Origin: Ancistrus triradiatus | Taxonomy: Eukaryota; Chordata; Actinopteri; Siluriformes; Loricariidae | NCBI GenBank assembly: GCA_025084515.1 | Contig: JAJAGP010000938.1 | Location: 1-64,000 of the forward strand | Length of the DNA stretch: 64,000 bases | Reading direction: 5' to 3' | Shown here: positions 11,606 to 22,780 of the stretch, piece by piece | Layout of the letters: every line of letters begins with the position of its first letter | Numbering within the stretch: the first letter of the stretch is position 1 | Notes under the pieces: model-generated | Databases searched by the model: none | Told to the model about the DNA's origin: nothing | What the model saw: the letters and a program-made list of their open reading frames with translations, nothing else | Program-made: the position numbers and the translations under genes

Positions 11606-13276
11606 GCTCCTGTTATGAATAGCCATTGATGCTGTTATCACATTAAATAAATACCATACCCTTACAGTGAATTGTATTTCTGACGTTGTACGTTTGTACT
11701 GTTCCTTTACCTTAAACTGTTTTTACTATCAACATTACGTTTGAAACAAGATAGTTAGCCTAGTCTGAGTTTTATCAAATCACTCAGCCCATAAAAACTG
11801 AAACATATTTGGCTCAACTACATTCCAAAACAACAAAAAACATTGCCAAAAATTTTATACCACTCAAACAGACAAGTCTGGTTGTCTTCAGGACGTTGTT
11901 ATGATGGTACACTGTCAAGAGAAACCGCACAGTAGACTCATTTTTCTTACTACATCTCTGTAACTGTCAAATTATATTGAATCTGTTAGATATCAATGGG
12001 CAGTTTTCAGATTGGCTTTCACAGATTGCAAATTTCTGGCTTCTAAAAAGAATTCAAGGTCAAAGAAAAAATCTCAGGAAAGAACGACTCTCTGGTATTA
12101 GTGCCTTGAGAATTACTTGAGTTCAGAAGGTAGCAAGTTCAAATTACCCACTCTGATGTCATACCAGTGACATTACATGCAAGAACAGACCCCTACTGAT
12201 TTACGGAATCGGTACAAATACACTGTTCCAACTGCAGACCATGTGCAACATGTATACATTAAGTTTGCGTTTAATAAATCAATATATTTTGCTAGGAGAG
12301 TTGATTGCATTGAGGAATCTGTCACAGGGCACCATGAGCTATGTGTTAGAGTAGCAGCATTCAGGTGTTTTTATGGCATTCTCCTGAAAAGCTGTGCAAA
12401 CAACAGCTGGACCAATTGTCTCAATATGACAACAGTCCTGTGAAAACATGAGAGAGAATGAACTCTTTTTATGTGAGAGAGATCAAGTTACAAGAGGATA
12501 GTGGTTCTGCTTGACCACAATAGCAATTAAGACCCTGAAATGGGACTGAAGCCCTCTAGTGGCAGGTCCAGTGGTCAGCACGCATGAATGAAAAGTGCTT
12601 GCGAGAGAATGGAAGTAGCTGGAGAGAGAGAGATACAGTGAACACAGTTGTATCTGCATCCAAAACATTTCTTAAGAGTAAGAGGACACTTTACATTTAA
12701 CAGAAACTATTTCTTAAACTGTTTTTTATTTTTTAATAATTTGTTTTTGTCAATGCTTTAAACTGTTCTTCCTGGCAGGTTTGTGGTGGCTCTGGTACGT
12801 ATCCTCAGGGAACACAGGGACCATTCCTTCACAGGGCTGGGTTGCTGTTGTGGTGCCGTGCAAATGATCTCCTGACCAGCCTCCCGCACTCATCAAACAC
12901 TCAGTTGTGTGTGCGACACCCTACTAGGTCGGGGGTACCACAAGGGCTTGAGCCGTGGTCCCTGTGGTGGTGGTGGTCTACCACATTAGACTGCTGCACC
13001 ATGAGTTCCCTTGCTCTTATTGGTGAATAAAACCCTGATTACTAGGTAACCAGTGGAGACACCTTACTAAAACTGGAGTACAGCAGTGAGTAACAAACAA
13101 AATAATCAAATATCAAAATAATAGAGCATACCACAACTCACTATAAAGCCATGCATTGCATTATAATTGAATTATGCAAACAGTTGTGTAGAAACATTCA
13201 CAAAATAAATAATGCAATAATAATAAACCAGCTCTATTAAAGCAAATCACCACCACATCAGTGATTCCTATAAGGA
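11606..13276. other. No gene seen
   Basis: Intergenic. A GC-richer stretch at about 12770-13030 follows an acceptor-like CTGGCAG, but its frames contain stops and I recognise no product. Confidence 0.4.
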
Positions 13277-16087
13277 TACAGTGGTGCTTGAAAGTTTGTG
13301 AACCCTTTAGAATTTTCTATATTTCTGCATAAATATGACCTAAAACATCATCAGATTTTCACATAAGTGGAAAAAAAAGTAGATAAAGAGAACAACAAAT
13401 GAGACAAAAATATTATACTCGGTCATTTATTTATTGAGGAAAATGATCCAATATTACATATTAGTGAGTGGCAAAAGTATGTGAACCTCTAGGATTAGCA
13501 GTTAATTTGAAGGTGAAATTAGAGTCAGGTGTTTTCAATCAATGGGATGACAATCAGGTGTGAGTAGATACCCTGTTTTATTTAAAGAACAGGGATCTAT
13601 CAAAGTCTGCTCTTCACAACACATGTTTGTGGAAGTGTATCATAGCATGAACAAAGGAGCATTCTGAGGAACTGAGTCCACCATCAGAAGAACACTGAAC
13701 AACAATGGTGTGCATGGCAGGGTTGCAAGGAGAAAGCCAGAGCTCTCCAAAAAGAACATTGCTGCTCGTCTGCAGTTTGCTAAAGATCACATGGACAAGC
13801 CAGAAGGCTATTGGAAGAATGTTTTGTGGATGGATGAGACCAAAAGAGAAGTTTTTGGTTTAAAAGAAAAGCATTACGTTTGGAGAAAGGAAAACACTGC
13901 ATTCCAGCATAAGAACCTTTTGGCATCTGTGAAACGTGGTGGTGGTAGTATCATGGTTTGGGCCTGTTTTGCTGCACCTGGGCCAGGATGACTTGCCATC
14001 ATTAATGGAACAATGAATCCTGAATTTCAGTGGGGCAAAAAGTATTTAGTCAGCCACTGATTGTGCAAGTTCTCCTACTTATAAAGATGAGAGAGGTCTG
14101 TAATTTTCATCATAGGTACACTTCAACTATGAGTTGAAGAATCTATAGTCTAATCAATTATGACTATGAAAAATCCAAGAAGTCACATTATAAGATTTTT
14201 AAATAATTTAATTATAATTCCTGGTAGAAAATTAGTATTTGGTCACCCACAAACAAGCAAGATTTCTGGCTCTCACAGACCTGTAACTTCTTCTTTAAGA
14301 AGCTCTTCTGTCCTCCACTCGTTACCTGTATTAATGGCACCTGTTTGACCTCATTATCTGTATAAAAGACACCTGTTCACAGCCTCAAACAGTCAGACTT
14401 CAAACTCAACCATGGCCAAGACCAAAGAGCTGTTGAAGGACACCAGGAAGAAAATTGTAGACCTGCAGCAGGCTGGGAAGAGTGAATCTACAATAGGCAA
14501 GCAGGTTGGTGTGAATAAATCAACTGTGGGAGCAATTGTAAGAAAATGGAAGACATACAAGACCATTGATAATCTCCCTCGATCTGGGGCCCCATGCAAG
14601 ATCTCATCTCGTGGGGTCAAAATGATCATGAGAACGGTGAGCAAAAATCCCAGAACTACATGGAGGCACCTGATGAATGACCTGCAGAGAGATGGGACCA
14701 AAGTAACAAAAATCTACCATCGGTAACACACTACACCGCAAGGGACTCGATTCGCAAGTGCCAGGCGGTCCCTGCTTAAACCAGTAAATGTCCCGGCCGT
14801 CTGAAGTTGCCAGAGAGGCATATGGATGATCCAGAAGGAGGATGGAGAATATATGTGGGTCAGATGAAACCAAATAAGAAGTTTGTTAAAAACTTAACTC
14901 GTAGTGTGTGAGGAGGAAGAAGAAATTGCTGAGTTGCATCAAAAGCAAACACCCCTTACCTACTGGAGGCATGGGGGCGGAAACATTCATGCTTTGGGGC
15001 TGTTTTTCTGCAAAGGGGACAGGATGACTGATCCGTGTTAAGGGAAGAATGAACGGGGCCATGTATCGTGAGATTTTAAGTCAAAACCTTCTTCCATCAG
15101 TGAGAGCATTGAAGACGGAACGTGGCTGGGTCTTCCAGCATGACAATGATCTCAAACACACCTCTCAGGCAACGAAAGAGTGGCTCTCTAAAAAGCATTT
15201 CAAGGTCCTGGAGTGGCCTAGCCAGTCTCCAGACCTCAACCACATAGAAACTTTGTGGAGGGAGTTGAAAGTCCGTGTTGCCCAGCGACAGCCCCAAAAC
15301 ATCACTGCTCTAGAGGAGATCTGCATGGAGGAATGGGCCAAAATACCAGCTACAGTGTGTGCAAACCTGGTGAAGACTTACAGGAAACGTTTGACCTCTG
15401 TCGTTGCCAACAAAGGTTATGTTACAAAGTATTGAGTTGAACTTTTGTTAGTGACAAAATACTTATTTTCCACCATAATTTACAATTAAATGCTTTAAAA
15501 ATCCTACAAAGCGACCTCCTGGATTTGTTTTTTTTCCATTTTGTCTCTCATAGTTGAAGTGTACCTATGATGAAAATTACAGACCTCTCTCATCTTTCTA
15601 AGTAGGAGAACTTCAGGAGAACAATCAGTGACTGATTAAATACTTTTTCGCCCCACTGTATATCAGAGAATTCTAAAGGAAAATGGCAGGACATCTGTCC
15701 ATGAACTGAATCTCAAGAGAAGGTGGGTCATGCAGCAAGACAACGACCCTAAGTCGTTCCACCAAAGAATGGTTAAAGGAATTAGAGGAATAGGCTAAAA
15801 TTCCTCCAAGCCGGTGTGCAGGACTGATCAACAGTTACAGGAAACGTTTAGTTGCAGTTATTGCTGCTCAGGGGGGTCACACCAGACACTGAAAGCAAAG
15901 GTTCATATACTTTTGCCACTCACTAATATGTAATATTGGATCATTTTGCTCAATAAATAAATGACCAAGTATAATACTTTTGTCTCATTTGTTTAACTGG
16001 GTTCTCTTTATCTACTTGTGTGAAAATCTGATGATGTTTTAGGTCATATTTATGCAGAAATATAGAAAATTCTAAAGCACCCCTGTA
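13277..16087 (+). mobile_element. Family B Tc1-like element split by a nested family A Tc1
   Basis: The left family B terminus begins at 13277 and the right one ends at about 16087, with family A inserted at 14029-15660. Family B transposase remnants lie at 13500-14028 (best frame 13710-13991, with WKNVLWMDETKREVFGL and GGGSIMVWACF) and at 15661-15890 (QQDNDPK-like and EEAKIPPSRCAGLI-like remnants). The frames are broken, so it is inactive. Confidence 0.88.
14029..15660 (+). mobile_element. Tc1-like element (family A), nested, near full length
   Basis: About 1.63 kb with both terminal repeats (CAGTGGGGCAAAAAGTATTT at the left; GCCCCACTGTA at the right). Transposase pieces are an N-terminal paired-type HTH frame at 14412-14726 (MAKTKELLKDTRKKIVDLQQ) and a C-terminal catalytic frame at 15049-15435 (VFQHDNDLKHTS, SPDLNHIETLW). 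The frame is broken between them by indels. It interrupts the family B element described above. Confidence 0.9.
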
Positions 16088-16136
16088 TATTAATGTACTA
16101 AACAACATTGCTTACCTTTCATTATTCTGGTTGTAT

Positions 16137-17990
16137 TAGTCAAAGTCAAAGCCAACTTTATTGTCAACAACTACAATATGTACAAGACATAAAGAGGATT
16201 GAAATTTCGTTACTGTCAGACCCATGGCGCACTAATATACATTAAACATTTAAATACACACTAAGTCACCAATGGCAAAAATAAAATAAAATAACGATAC
16301 TATATAAATTATATAATACAGCACTATGTATTTATAGAGATACGAAACTATTTTTGAATTAAGGTCTCTGACATTGGCATCAGAAGTAAAGTGATTGTGT
16401 ACACAGTGTATGTATAAAGTACCTGATATTGAGGTAGAAGTAAAGTGACATATGCGGTGGGTTAAGGCTAGTGCAAATATAATCAGTAGTGCAAATATAA
16501 ACAGTAGTACAACATAAACAGTGGTGCATAATGAATGAGCACAGAGATTTGTAAAGTGGTGAGTTCGTAACCAGTTCGCAATGATGCAGAGTCCGGTATT
16601 GAGTTCAGTAATGAGTTTGTGTGTTATGTGGGATATGTGATTGAGATTGTGTATCAAGCAGGAGATGCAGGAGAGGCAGAGCAGGGAGTGAGTTGAGAAT
16701 CCTGACTGCCTGATGAACAGAGCTGTGCCTCTGTCTGCTGGTTCTGGTTCTGGTTCTGGTCTCCTCCCTGATGGAAGCAGTCTGAAGTAGCCGTTTAGTG
16801 GGTGTGTAGGATCACTCGCCATGCAGAGGGCTTTCCTAGTGAGACGGGCACTGTGTAGGTCATGAAGTGAGGGGAAAGAGGTGCCGATGATCTTCTCAGC
16901 TGCTCTCACGATGCGCTGGAGGGTCTTGCGGCAGGACGTGGCACAGGCGCCGTACCACAACGTGATGCAGCTGGTCAGGATGCTTTCGAAGACACCCCTG
17001 TAAAAGGGCTTTTCTCAGCTTGCGTAGAAAGTAGAGGCGCTGGTGAGCCTTCTTTGCCAGTGATGCTGTGTTGGTGCTCCAGGACAGGTCCTCTGAGACA
17101 TGCACTCCCAGGAACTTTGTGCTGCTCACCCTCTCCACAGCAGTACCGTTGATGGTCAGAGGAGCATGCTGAGCGTGTATCTTCCTGAACTCCACATTCA
17201 GAGAGAGATTGTTGTATTTTCATCCCAGGGCCAGGAAGCTCACCTTGTTAATGTAGTCTGTCTCATCGTTGTTGCTGATGAGACCCACCACTGTCATATC
17301 GTCCGCAAACTTGAAGAAGTATTTGGAGCTGTATGATGGTGTGCAGTCATGTGTCAGCAGGGTGAATAGTAGAGGGCTCAGCACGCATCCTTGGGGGGCC
17401 CCCATATTCAGTGTGATGGTGCTGGATGTGTTACTGTCGGCTTGTACTGCCTGTGGTCGCGCGGTCAGGAAGTCTAACAGCCAGTGGCATAATGAGGTGT
17501 TCAGCCCTAGAATGTCCAGTTTGAAAATGACCTGTTGGGGGATGATAGTGTTGAATGTCAAGCTGAAGTCAATGAACAGCATTCTGACATAAGTCTAACA
17601 TCGGTAGAATGATTTGGCCGATATGCAAACTGGAAGGGTTCCAGACAGACAGGAAGAATGGACATGATATGTTTCATGACTAGCCATTCGAAGCACTTCA
17701 TCAGGATGGGGGTGCCACCGGGCGGTAGTCATTTAGACACAAGGGCGATGCCTTCTTTGAAACAGGGATGATGGTGGTAGCTTTGAAGCTGGTGTGGACG
17801 ATGGCCTGACTCAGCGAGATGTTGAAGATATTCGTAAAGACAGCTGTGAGTTCCTCTGCACAGTCCCTCAGCATATGACCTGGTATATTATCAGCTTCTC
17901 GGGCGTTGATCTTGCTGAATGATCGCCTCACACTGTCTGGAGACAGCTTCAGCACCTGGTCGTTGGGAGGGGGGGTGAATTTCTGTGCAG
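16137..17990 (-). mobile_element. LINE (non-LTR retrotransposon) 3' half, broken reverse transcriptase
   Basis: Reading the minus strand from 17990 down gives reverse-transcriptase segments in several frames: LCLNDYRPVA (17701-17955 frame), MLFIDFSLTFNTIIPQQ with GAPQGCVLSPLLF and the catalytic FADDMTVVGLI (17220-17582), SSTKFLGVHVSEDLSW (16896-17195), then LQRIVRAAEKIIGTSFPS. The 3' end (16137-16200) reads ACAATAAAGTTGGCTTTGAC on the minus strand. It resembles the Rex/L2-like LINEs common in fish. It is 5' truncated and frameshifted. Confidence 0.88.
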
Positions 17991-18004
17991 GTATGCTGTT
18001 GAGT

Positions 18005-18169
18005 GCCTATATATACCAGTCAATGGCAATTTAGTGTAATCAATTAACCCAACACATGTCTTTGGACTGTGGGAGAAAACCAGAGTACCCACGTGGACAT
18101 GGGGAGGACATGCAGAACTCCACAGAGAAAGGACCCAGGCCACTCTACCCTGTGATTGAACCCAGGACC
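18005..18169 (-). repeat. SINE-like repeat fragment, minus orientation
   Basis: Contains 'acatgtctttggactgtggg', 'catggggaggacatgcagaa' and the B-box complement near 'gattgaacccaggacc'. Same family as 61905-62400. Confidence 0.7.
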
Positions 18170-18360
18170 TACAGTGGTGCTTGAAAGTTTATGAACCCTT
18201 TAGAATTTTCTATATTTCTGCATAAATATGACCTAAAACATCATCAGATTTTCACACAAGTCCTAAAAGTAGATAAAGAGAACCTAGTTAAAGAAATTAG
18301 ACAAAAATATTATACTCTGTCATTTATTTATTGAGGAAAATGATCCAATATTACATATTG
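18170..18360 (+). mobile_element. Solo left end of family B Tc1
   Basis: Begins TACAGTGGTGCTTGAAAGTT and ends abruptly inside the terminal repeat at about 18360, where unrelated AT-rich sequence starts. Confidence 0.8.
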
Positions 18361-18454
18361 TGGTCTGGCTAACTAATAGTAGTATTTGTTTAAGAATATT
18401 ATTATTTATAATATTATTGTTATCATTAAAATAGTATAATAATGATATTATATG

Positions 18455-18456
<2 letters not shown>

Positions 18457-18534
<78 letters not shown>

Positions 18535-18536
18535 GT
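18457..18536. repeat. Palindromic (TAA)n-(TTA)n microsatellite
   Basis: About 11 TAA units (18457-18490) run directly into about 15 TTA units (18491-18534). The two halves are complementary and could form a long hairpin. Confidence 0.95.
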
Positions 18537-18539
18537 TAA

Positions 18540-19061
18540 TAATATATTACCATCTCTATCCTCAGGTAATCTAATCAACTCAGATCTTATTAATGATTTG
18601 TATTTATATTACATAAATATTGAACATGGAAGTAAGTTCCTGTCCTGTCTAGAGTAAGTTGTGGTTTATCTCTGCCTGCACAGCAAAGCAGGCCCATTAT
18701 CAGTGGTGTCCATTCCAACTGGCAGCCATCAGTTAGTTTTATTCACCATTTTATGTATTAATTATTATATTATGTTCTAGGTAGTTTTTTTATGTTAAAG
18801 GCTTCTTACAGTTAATTATATTACCTATATATATTTAAACATGTAATGTCCTGGAGACAGAAATGGCACCCATTCAGTGCAATGGTCCTTATTCCCTCAC
18901 TCCCATTTACTCTCTTGCATTTTCACGCACCTTGTTTCTCTGGCTCCAGGTTCTCGGTTTCTTGGTTTCTTTCTGCTCCTTGTCTTTGTGTGTCCTTGTC
19001 CTTGTCTTTGTTTTTGTTTCTTGTGCATCTTTCTTGTGTAGTGTGTTCCGTGTTTGATGTG
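18540..19061. other. No gene seen
   Basis: AT-rich, then pyrimidine-rich (about 18900-19050). No supported coding region. Confidence 0.4.
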
Positions 19062-20903
19062 ACCCTAACCCTAACCCCAACCCCAACCCCAACCCTAACC
19101 CTAACGCCAACCCTATCCCTGACCCTGGGGTCAGGGTCAGGTTTAGAGTTTGGGTTGGTGTGAGGGTTAGGTTTAGGGTTAGGGTTAGGTTTAGAGTTTG
19201 GGTTGGGGTTAGGGTTGTTGGTTAGGGTGAGGGTTGGGGTTAGGGTTAGGGTTAGCATCGGGGTTGGGTTTGGGGTAAGGGTTGGGGTTAAGGTTAGGGT
19301 TGGGGTTAGGGTTACTGGTTAGGGTCGGGGAATTTAAAACTTATCAAAAAGTTTATTAAGACAGTTAATCCTTAAAACGTGCATGGGCTCACTCGGAAGG
19401 GATGACCATTAAATCCATATCCTTAACTGATGATTTTTTAATTGTTATTGCTATTTTATTTTTCAGGTCCAAGGAGAAACCAAGGTCCTGATCCAGGGAA
19501 TAAAGAAAACTTTATGGTGAACGTAAGTATTTCAGGTAAGTATGTATTATTTATTTTATATGCGGGGAAAGAAACAAAGAATGGGGGGAAGGATACAAAA
19601 ACCACTGAAGGTTAGGGTTAGGGTTAGGGTTGGGGTGAGGGTCAGAGTCAGAGTCAGGGTCAGGGTCAAGGTTAGGGCTAGGGTTAGAATCGGGGTTAGG
19701 TTGGGGAATTTAAAACTTATCAAAAACTTTATTAAGACATTTAATCCTTAAAAAATGCATGGGCTCACTGGGAAGGGATGACCATTAAATTCATATCCTT
19801 AATTGATGATTTGTTATTTCTATTTTATTAGGGTCGGGGTTAGGGTCAGGGTTGGGGTTAGGTTTTTTTGTGAGAATGCAATGACTCCCCCCAGCACTAC
19901 ACCGTAGGGTTAGGGTTTGGGTTAGGGTTAGTGTTAAATTTAGGGTTAGGGTTGGGGTTATGGTTAGGGTTAGATTTTTGTGAGAATACATTGACTCCCC
20001 CAGCATTGCACCATAGGGTTAAAGGATTTCTTACCAATTTGATTCTGGATAAGTTAGTATCCCCAATAATTGCAATTGGTTTGAAGATATTTATTTCCCA
20101 TTCTGCTACTTTTCTATCAGTTCGGATGTGGCGAGTCGGCCCCCGAGGAGAAAAGAGCTCAGGAGGAGCAGAAGGAACCAGGCTGTCATTGTTCTCATCT
20201 GCCACCTCCATCATTTGATCCCCTGGGTGGGAGCTGGCAGGAACCTCAGAAATGGCCTTCTCAAGAAGGGTTAGGGTTATGATTGGGGTCAGGGTTAGAG
20301 TTAGGGTTGGGGTTAGGGTCAGGGTTGAGGTTAGGGTTAGGTTTTGGTTAGGGTTTTGGTTAGGGTTAGTGCTAGAAATTTCCTTTACTGTGTGGCCTTT
20401 TATCCTTTGGTTCTCCAGGTCTGCAAGGAGGCTCCCACTTCTGGGGGCCTGTATAGACTGGTTTCTCACGGGCACCGAATCCACCACATCCTCACCATCT
20501 GTGGGAGAAGCAGAAATATTATCAGCTGTAGTTACTATAATATTGTTTCGCAAACTGGGATTTACAATTGGTTGTGCTTCCATTGGATTCAGGGATCAAA
20601 GCTTTTTCCGTTGCTATGTTATGTATTTGAGCTGCCACAACTTGTCGTGGAGTGATCTTTGCCACCACCTCTGCATAGCTCAAGTTCTGTGGGTTAGGGT
20701 TAGGGTCAGGGTTAAGGTTGAGGTCGGGGTCAGGGTTGGGGTTAGTGTCAGGGTCAGGGTTGGGGTCAGGGTTAGAGTTAGGGTTGGGGTTAGGATCAGG
20801 GTTGAGGTTAGGGTTAGGGTTGGGGTTAGGATTTTGGTTAGGGTTAGTGTTAGGGTTGGGGTTGGGGTTAGGGTTAAGGTTAGGGTTGGGGTTAGAGTCA
20901 CTA
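19062..20903. repeat. Interstitial telomere-like repeat region (TTAGGG/TTGGGG/TCAGGG variants)
   Basis: Degenerate telomere-type hexamers occur in blocks at about 19062-19330, 19606-19706, 19826-19862, 19905-19972, 20268-20370 and 20691-20903. The G-rich strand is on + everywhere except the first 60 bp, which are C-rich. Between blocks lie non-telomeric segments. One of about 135 bp occurs twice (19325-19460 and 19695-19830), a shorter one occurs twice (about 19863-19905 and 19970-20016), and two (20017-20267 and 20371-20690) read as coding remnant on the minus strand. Long open frames here built of VRVRVG or TLTLTP are repeat artefacts. Confidence 0.9.
20019..20690 (-). pseudogene. Coding remnant of probable retroelement-type protein, split by telomere-like repeats
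   Basis: On the minus strand an open frame (20583 down to 19897) reads MEAQPIVNPSLRNNI, then a hydrophilic stretch, then a telomere-repeat-encoded TLTLTP run. It resumes with ISEVPASSHPGDQMMEVAD and SPRGPTRHIRTDRK, and ends in KPIAIIGDTNLSRIK. Upstream, in another frame (about 20690-20590), LSYAEVVAKITPRQVVAAQ precedes it. The GDxN-type motif recalls SGNH-hydrolase-like segments found in fish repeat-encoded proteins, but I cannot name the family. It is not an intact gene. Confidence 0.5.
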
Positions 20904-20949
20904 GCAGGTTTACTTCAACTAACCCTGAGTATCTCACATCGAAGCACAT

Positions 20950-22080
20950 ACACTACGGAGAAATCTCCATCAGGAGAGGCTGATCAGACCCCGCTTTAAT
21001 GTTTCCTCGTTTCCTGATGATTATCTGTGTGAGCCTTAGCGTTTCTCAGCACAGTCGATCATTTCTATTAACAATCTTCTCCACTCTCAATCGCTCATAT
21101 GACACTCCGTGGACACGCCCTGAGTTTGGAGCAAATGCTTTCTGTTGCGCTCCAGGTTTTTGCCAAGGGGGTTTTCTATACAAAATCAGTGATGCTGAGC
21201 ATATTTCTAAAGCAACCATCTGTCGGGCTGTCAGAAATGTCACGCTTGCATTAAAATGGTTACTATAAACCTTTGTGGTGTTCCCAAGTCACAGAGCCAC
21301 AAGCCTGATCAAAGAAGAATCCCAGAGAATTTCAGGTATCAGTCTAAGAAACAAGTAATTTATTTAGTATGAAGCTTTGAGACTTGAATCAGTTAATATG
21401 ATTTTAATATTAATATGATTTTAGGGTTTCCAAGTGTGATTGGCTGCATAGATGTCACTCCTTGCTAAATGAAGGAGATTAATTGAATAGGAAGTTTTCC
21501 CACAACGTTAATGTCCAGGTAGACCTAAATAATAGTAATTTTGCATTACAAATGAAATACAAATCACAATACAGCCACTGCAGTTAATTGCTGTTCTGCA
21601 CTGTGAAGATCATATGTGATACAGCCCACATCATCAGCAACATGGAAGCAAAGTTGCCTGGGTCTGTGCATAACTTGTAAAGTTTGTAGAGTGAGTGCTA
21701 GATTTGCCCCTGGCGAATACATACACTACATATAACCATATCCTCTGATAATCAATATTTAATTCTATTTGCCACTGATAATTTAAACTGTATCTATGTA
21801 TTATCTATCATAGGAGAGTTTGATGATTACAGACAGAAGGTATCCCTGCCAGCCCTATTTGCTGACCCCTTGCGCTGATCCTGAGCCTGGCCCATGGCAA
21901 TGTTATAACTTGGCTCACTGCAGGACGAGCCAGGGTAGAGATGACCATCGAGGATCTCAATGACTGGACGATCAGATGTCCCACTCATCCAGTTACTAAT
22001 CCTGATATAAATCCTGACCATATCACTGATGCAGGAGATGGAAGAGCAGTGAGAGACACAATCTACTACCATCATTACTG
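20950..22080 (+). pseudogene. HARBI1-like transposase pseudogene
   Basis: The first frame (20999-21268) carries GGFLYKISDAEHISKATICR then AVRNVTLALKWLL, the HTH-like region of Harbinger transposases. A relict GT-AG intron (21336-21424) precedes GFPSVIGCIDVTP, which holds the first catalytic Asp. Later fragments are CDTAHIISNMEAKLPGS (about 21608-21660) and RRYPCQPYLLTPCADPEPGP (about 21835-21895). Stops, frameshifts and a roughly 170-bp foreign-looking gap after the first Asp motif show that it is inactive. Confidence 0.8.
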
Positions 22081-22524
22081 ATTAGCCTATCACCTCCCCA
22101 GTGTCAAATAAAAGCAATATGCCTGTCTTTTTTATGAAGTCTTCTTTATTTCCTGCAAGTACAAATGCAGTACAGAGGTTAATATTTTGTTCTTCAAACA
22201 AGTAAAATCATCCACCTGGAGAAGACTAGACAGTTAATTTATAATTTTAACTACTTTTACTAATATTTCTAATTTTAAAAAGACAATGTACCTAATTGGA
22301 CTTTTGTTTCTACAACAGTGTGCATCACAGTTTTTCAAATATGTAACTCTGAGTCACCATATGAAGAATCTGGAAAGGTAACAGCAGTCAATTACAAAGA
22401 ATTGTACTGCTACAAGAAAATCTGTGTGCCAAGTTGTGTCTAGTAATGCATGGGTGGGCATCACTGATCTCACAATGGCAAAATGATGAATGTCATAAGT
22501 TTATATCCTTAATTTGAATGACTA

Positions 22525-22780
22525 CCCTCTTATGTAGGCCACTGGGTCCTGGGGGGTGGCTGGGTCAGATGAACTTCCACCAGGGATTCCTTCAGCAACA
22601 GGTCACCCAGTGTTTTGAATGAGGGCCATCTCTTCAGCCTCTGTGAGAAGTGGTGTTGGACCCCCACCTGTTTTTTGGCCCTCAGCCATTTTCTATTGGT
22701 CAAATTTGAACACATCCAACACTGAACAAATTGGGAGACTTGTATGTATAAAGGCATGTAGGTGTTGCTTTCAAATAGAT
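22525..22780 (-). pseudogene. Harbinger Myb/SANT-like protein remnant
   Basis: The minus strand encodes TGGGPTPLLTEAEEMA, then PVAEGIPGGSSSDPATPQDP toward 22530. This matches the C-terminal tail of the Myb-like accessory protein that accompanies Harbinger transposase. The SANT domain itself is not recognisable here. Confidence 0.65.

Noticed and set aside
12770..13030. Possible exon after an acceptor-like CTGGCAG
   Set aside because: All frames hit stops soon, composition includes simple TGG runs, and no homologue is recognised.
13710..15435. Tc1 transposase frames as candidate host genes
   Set aside because: They lie between paired terminal inverted repeats and are broken by frameshifts and a nested insertion; no sign of domestication.
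19062..19330. Ancient telomere-telomere fusion point
   Set aside because: Fusion gives TTAGGG followed by CCCTAA on one strand; here the order is reversed and the unique sequence between blocks also speaks against it.
20252..20983. A 243-residue + strand open frame rich in Val-Arg-Val-Gly
   Set aside because: It is the translation of the telomere-like hexamers, which lack stops in several frames; the C-rich strand gives the TLTLTP frames in the same way.
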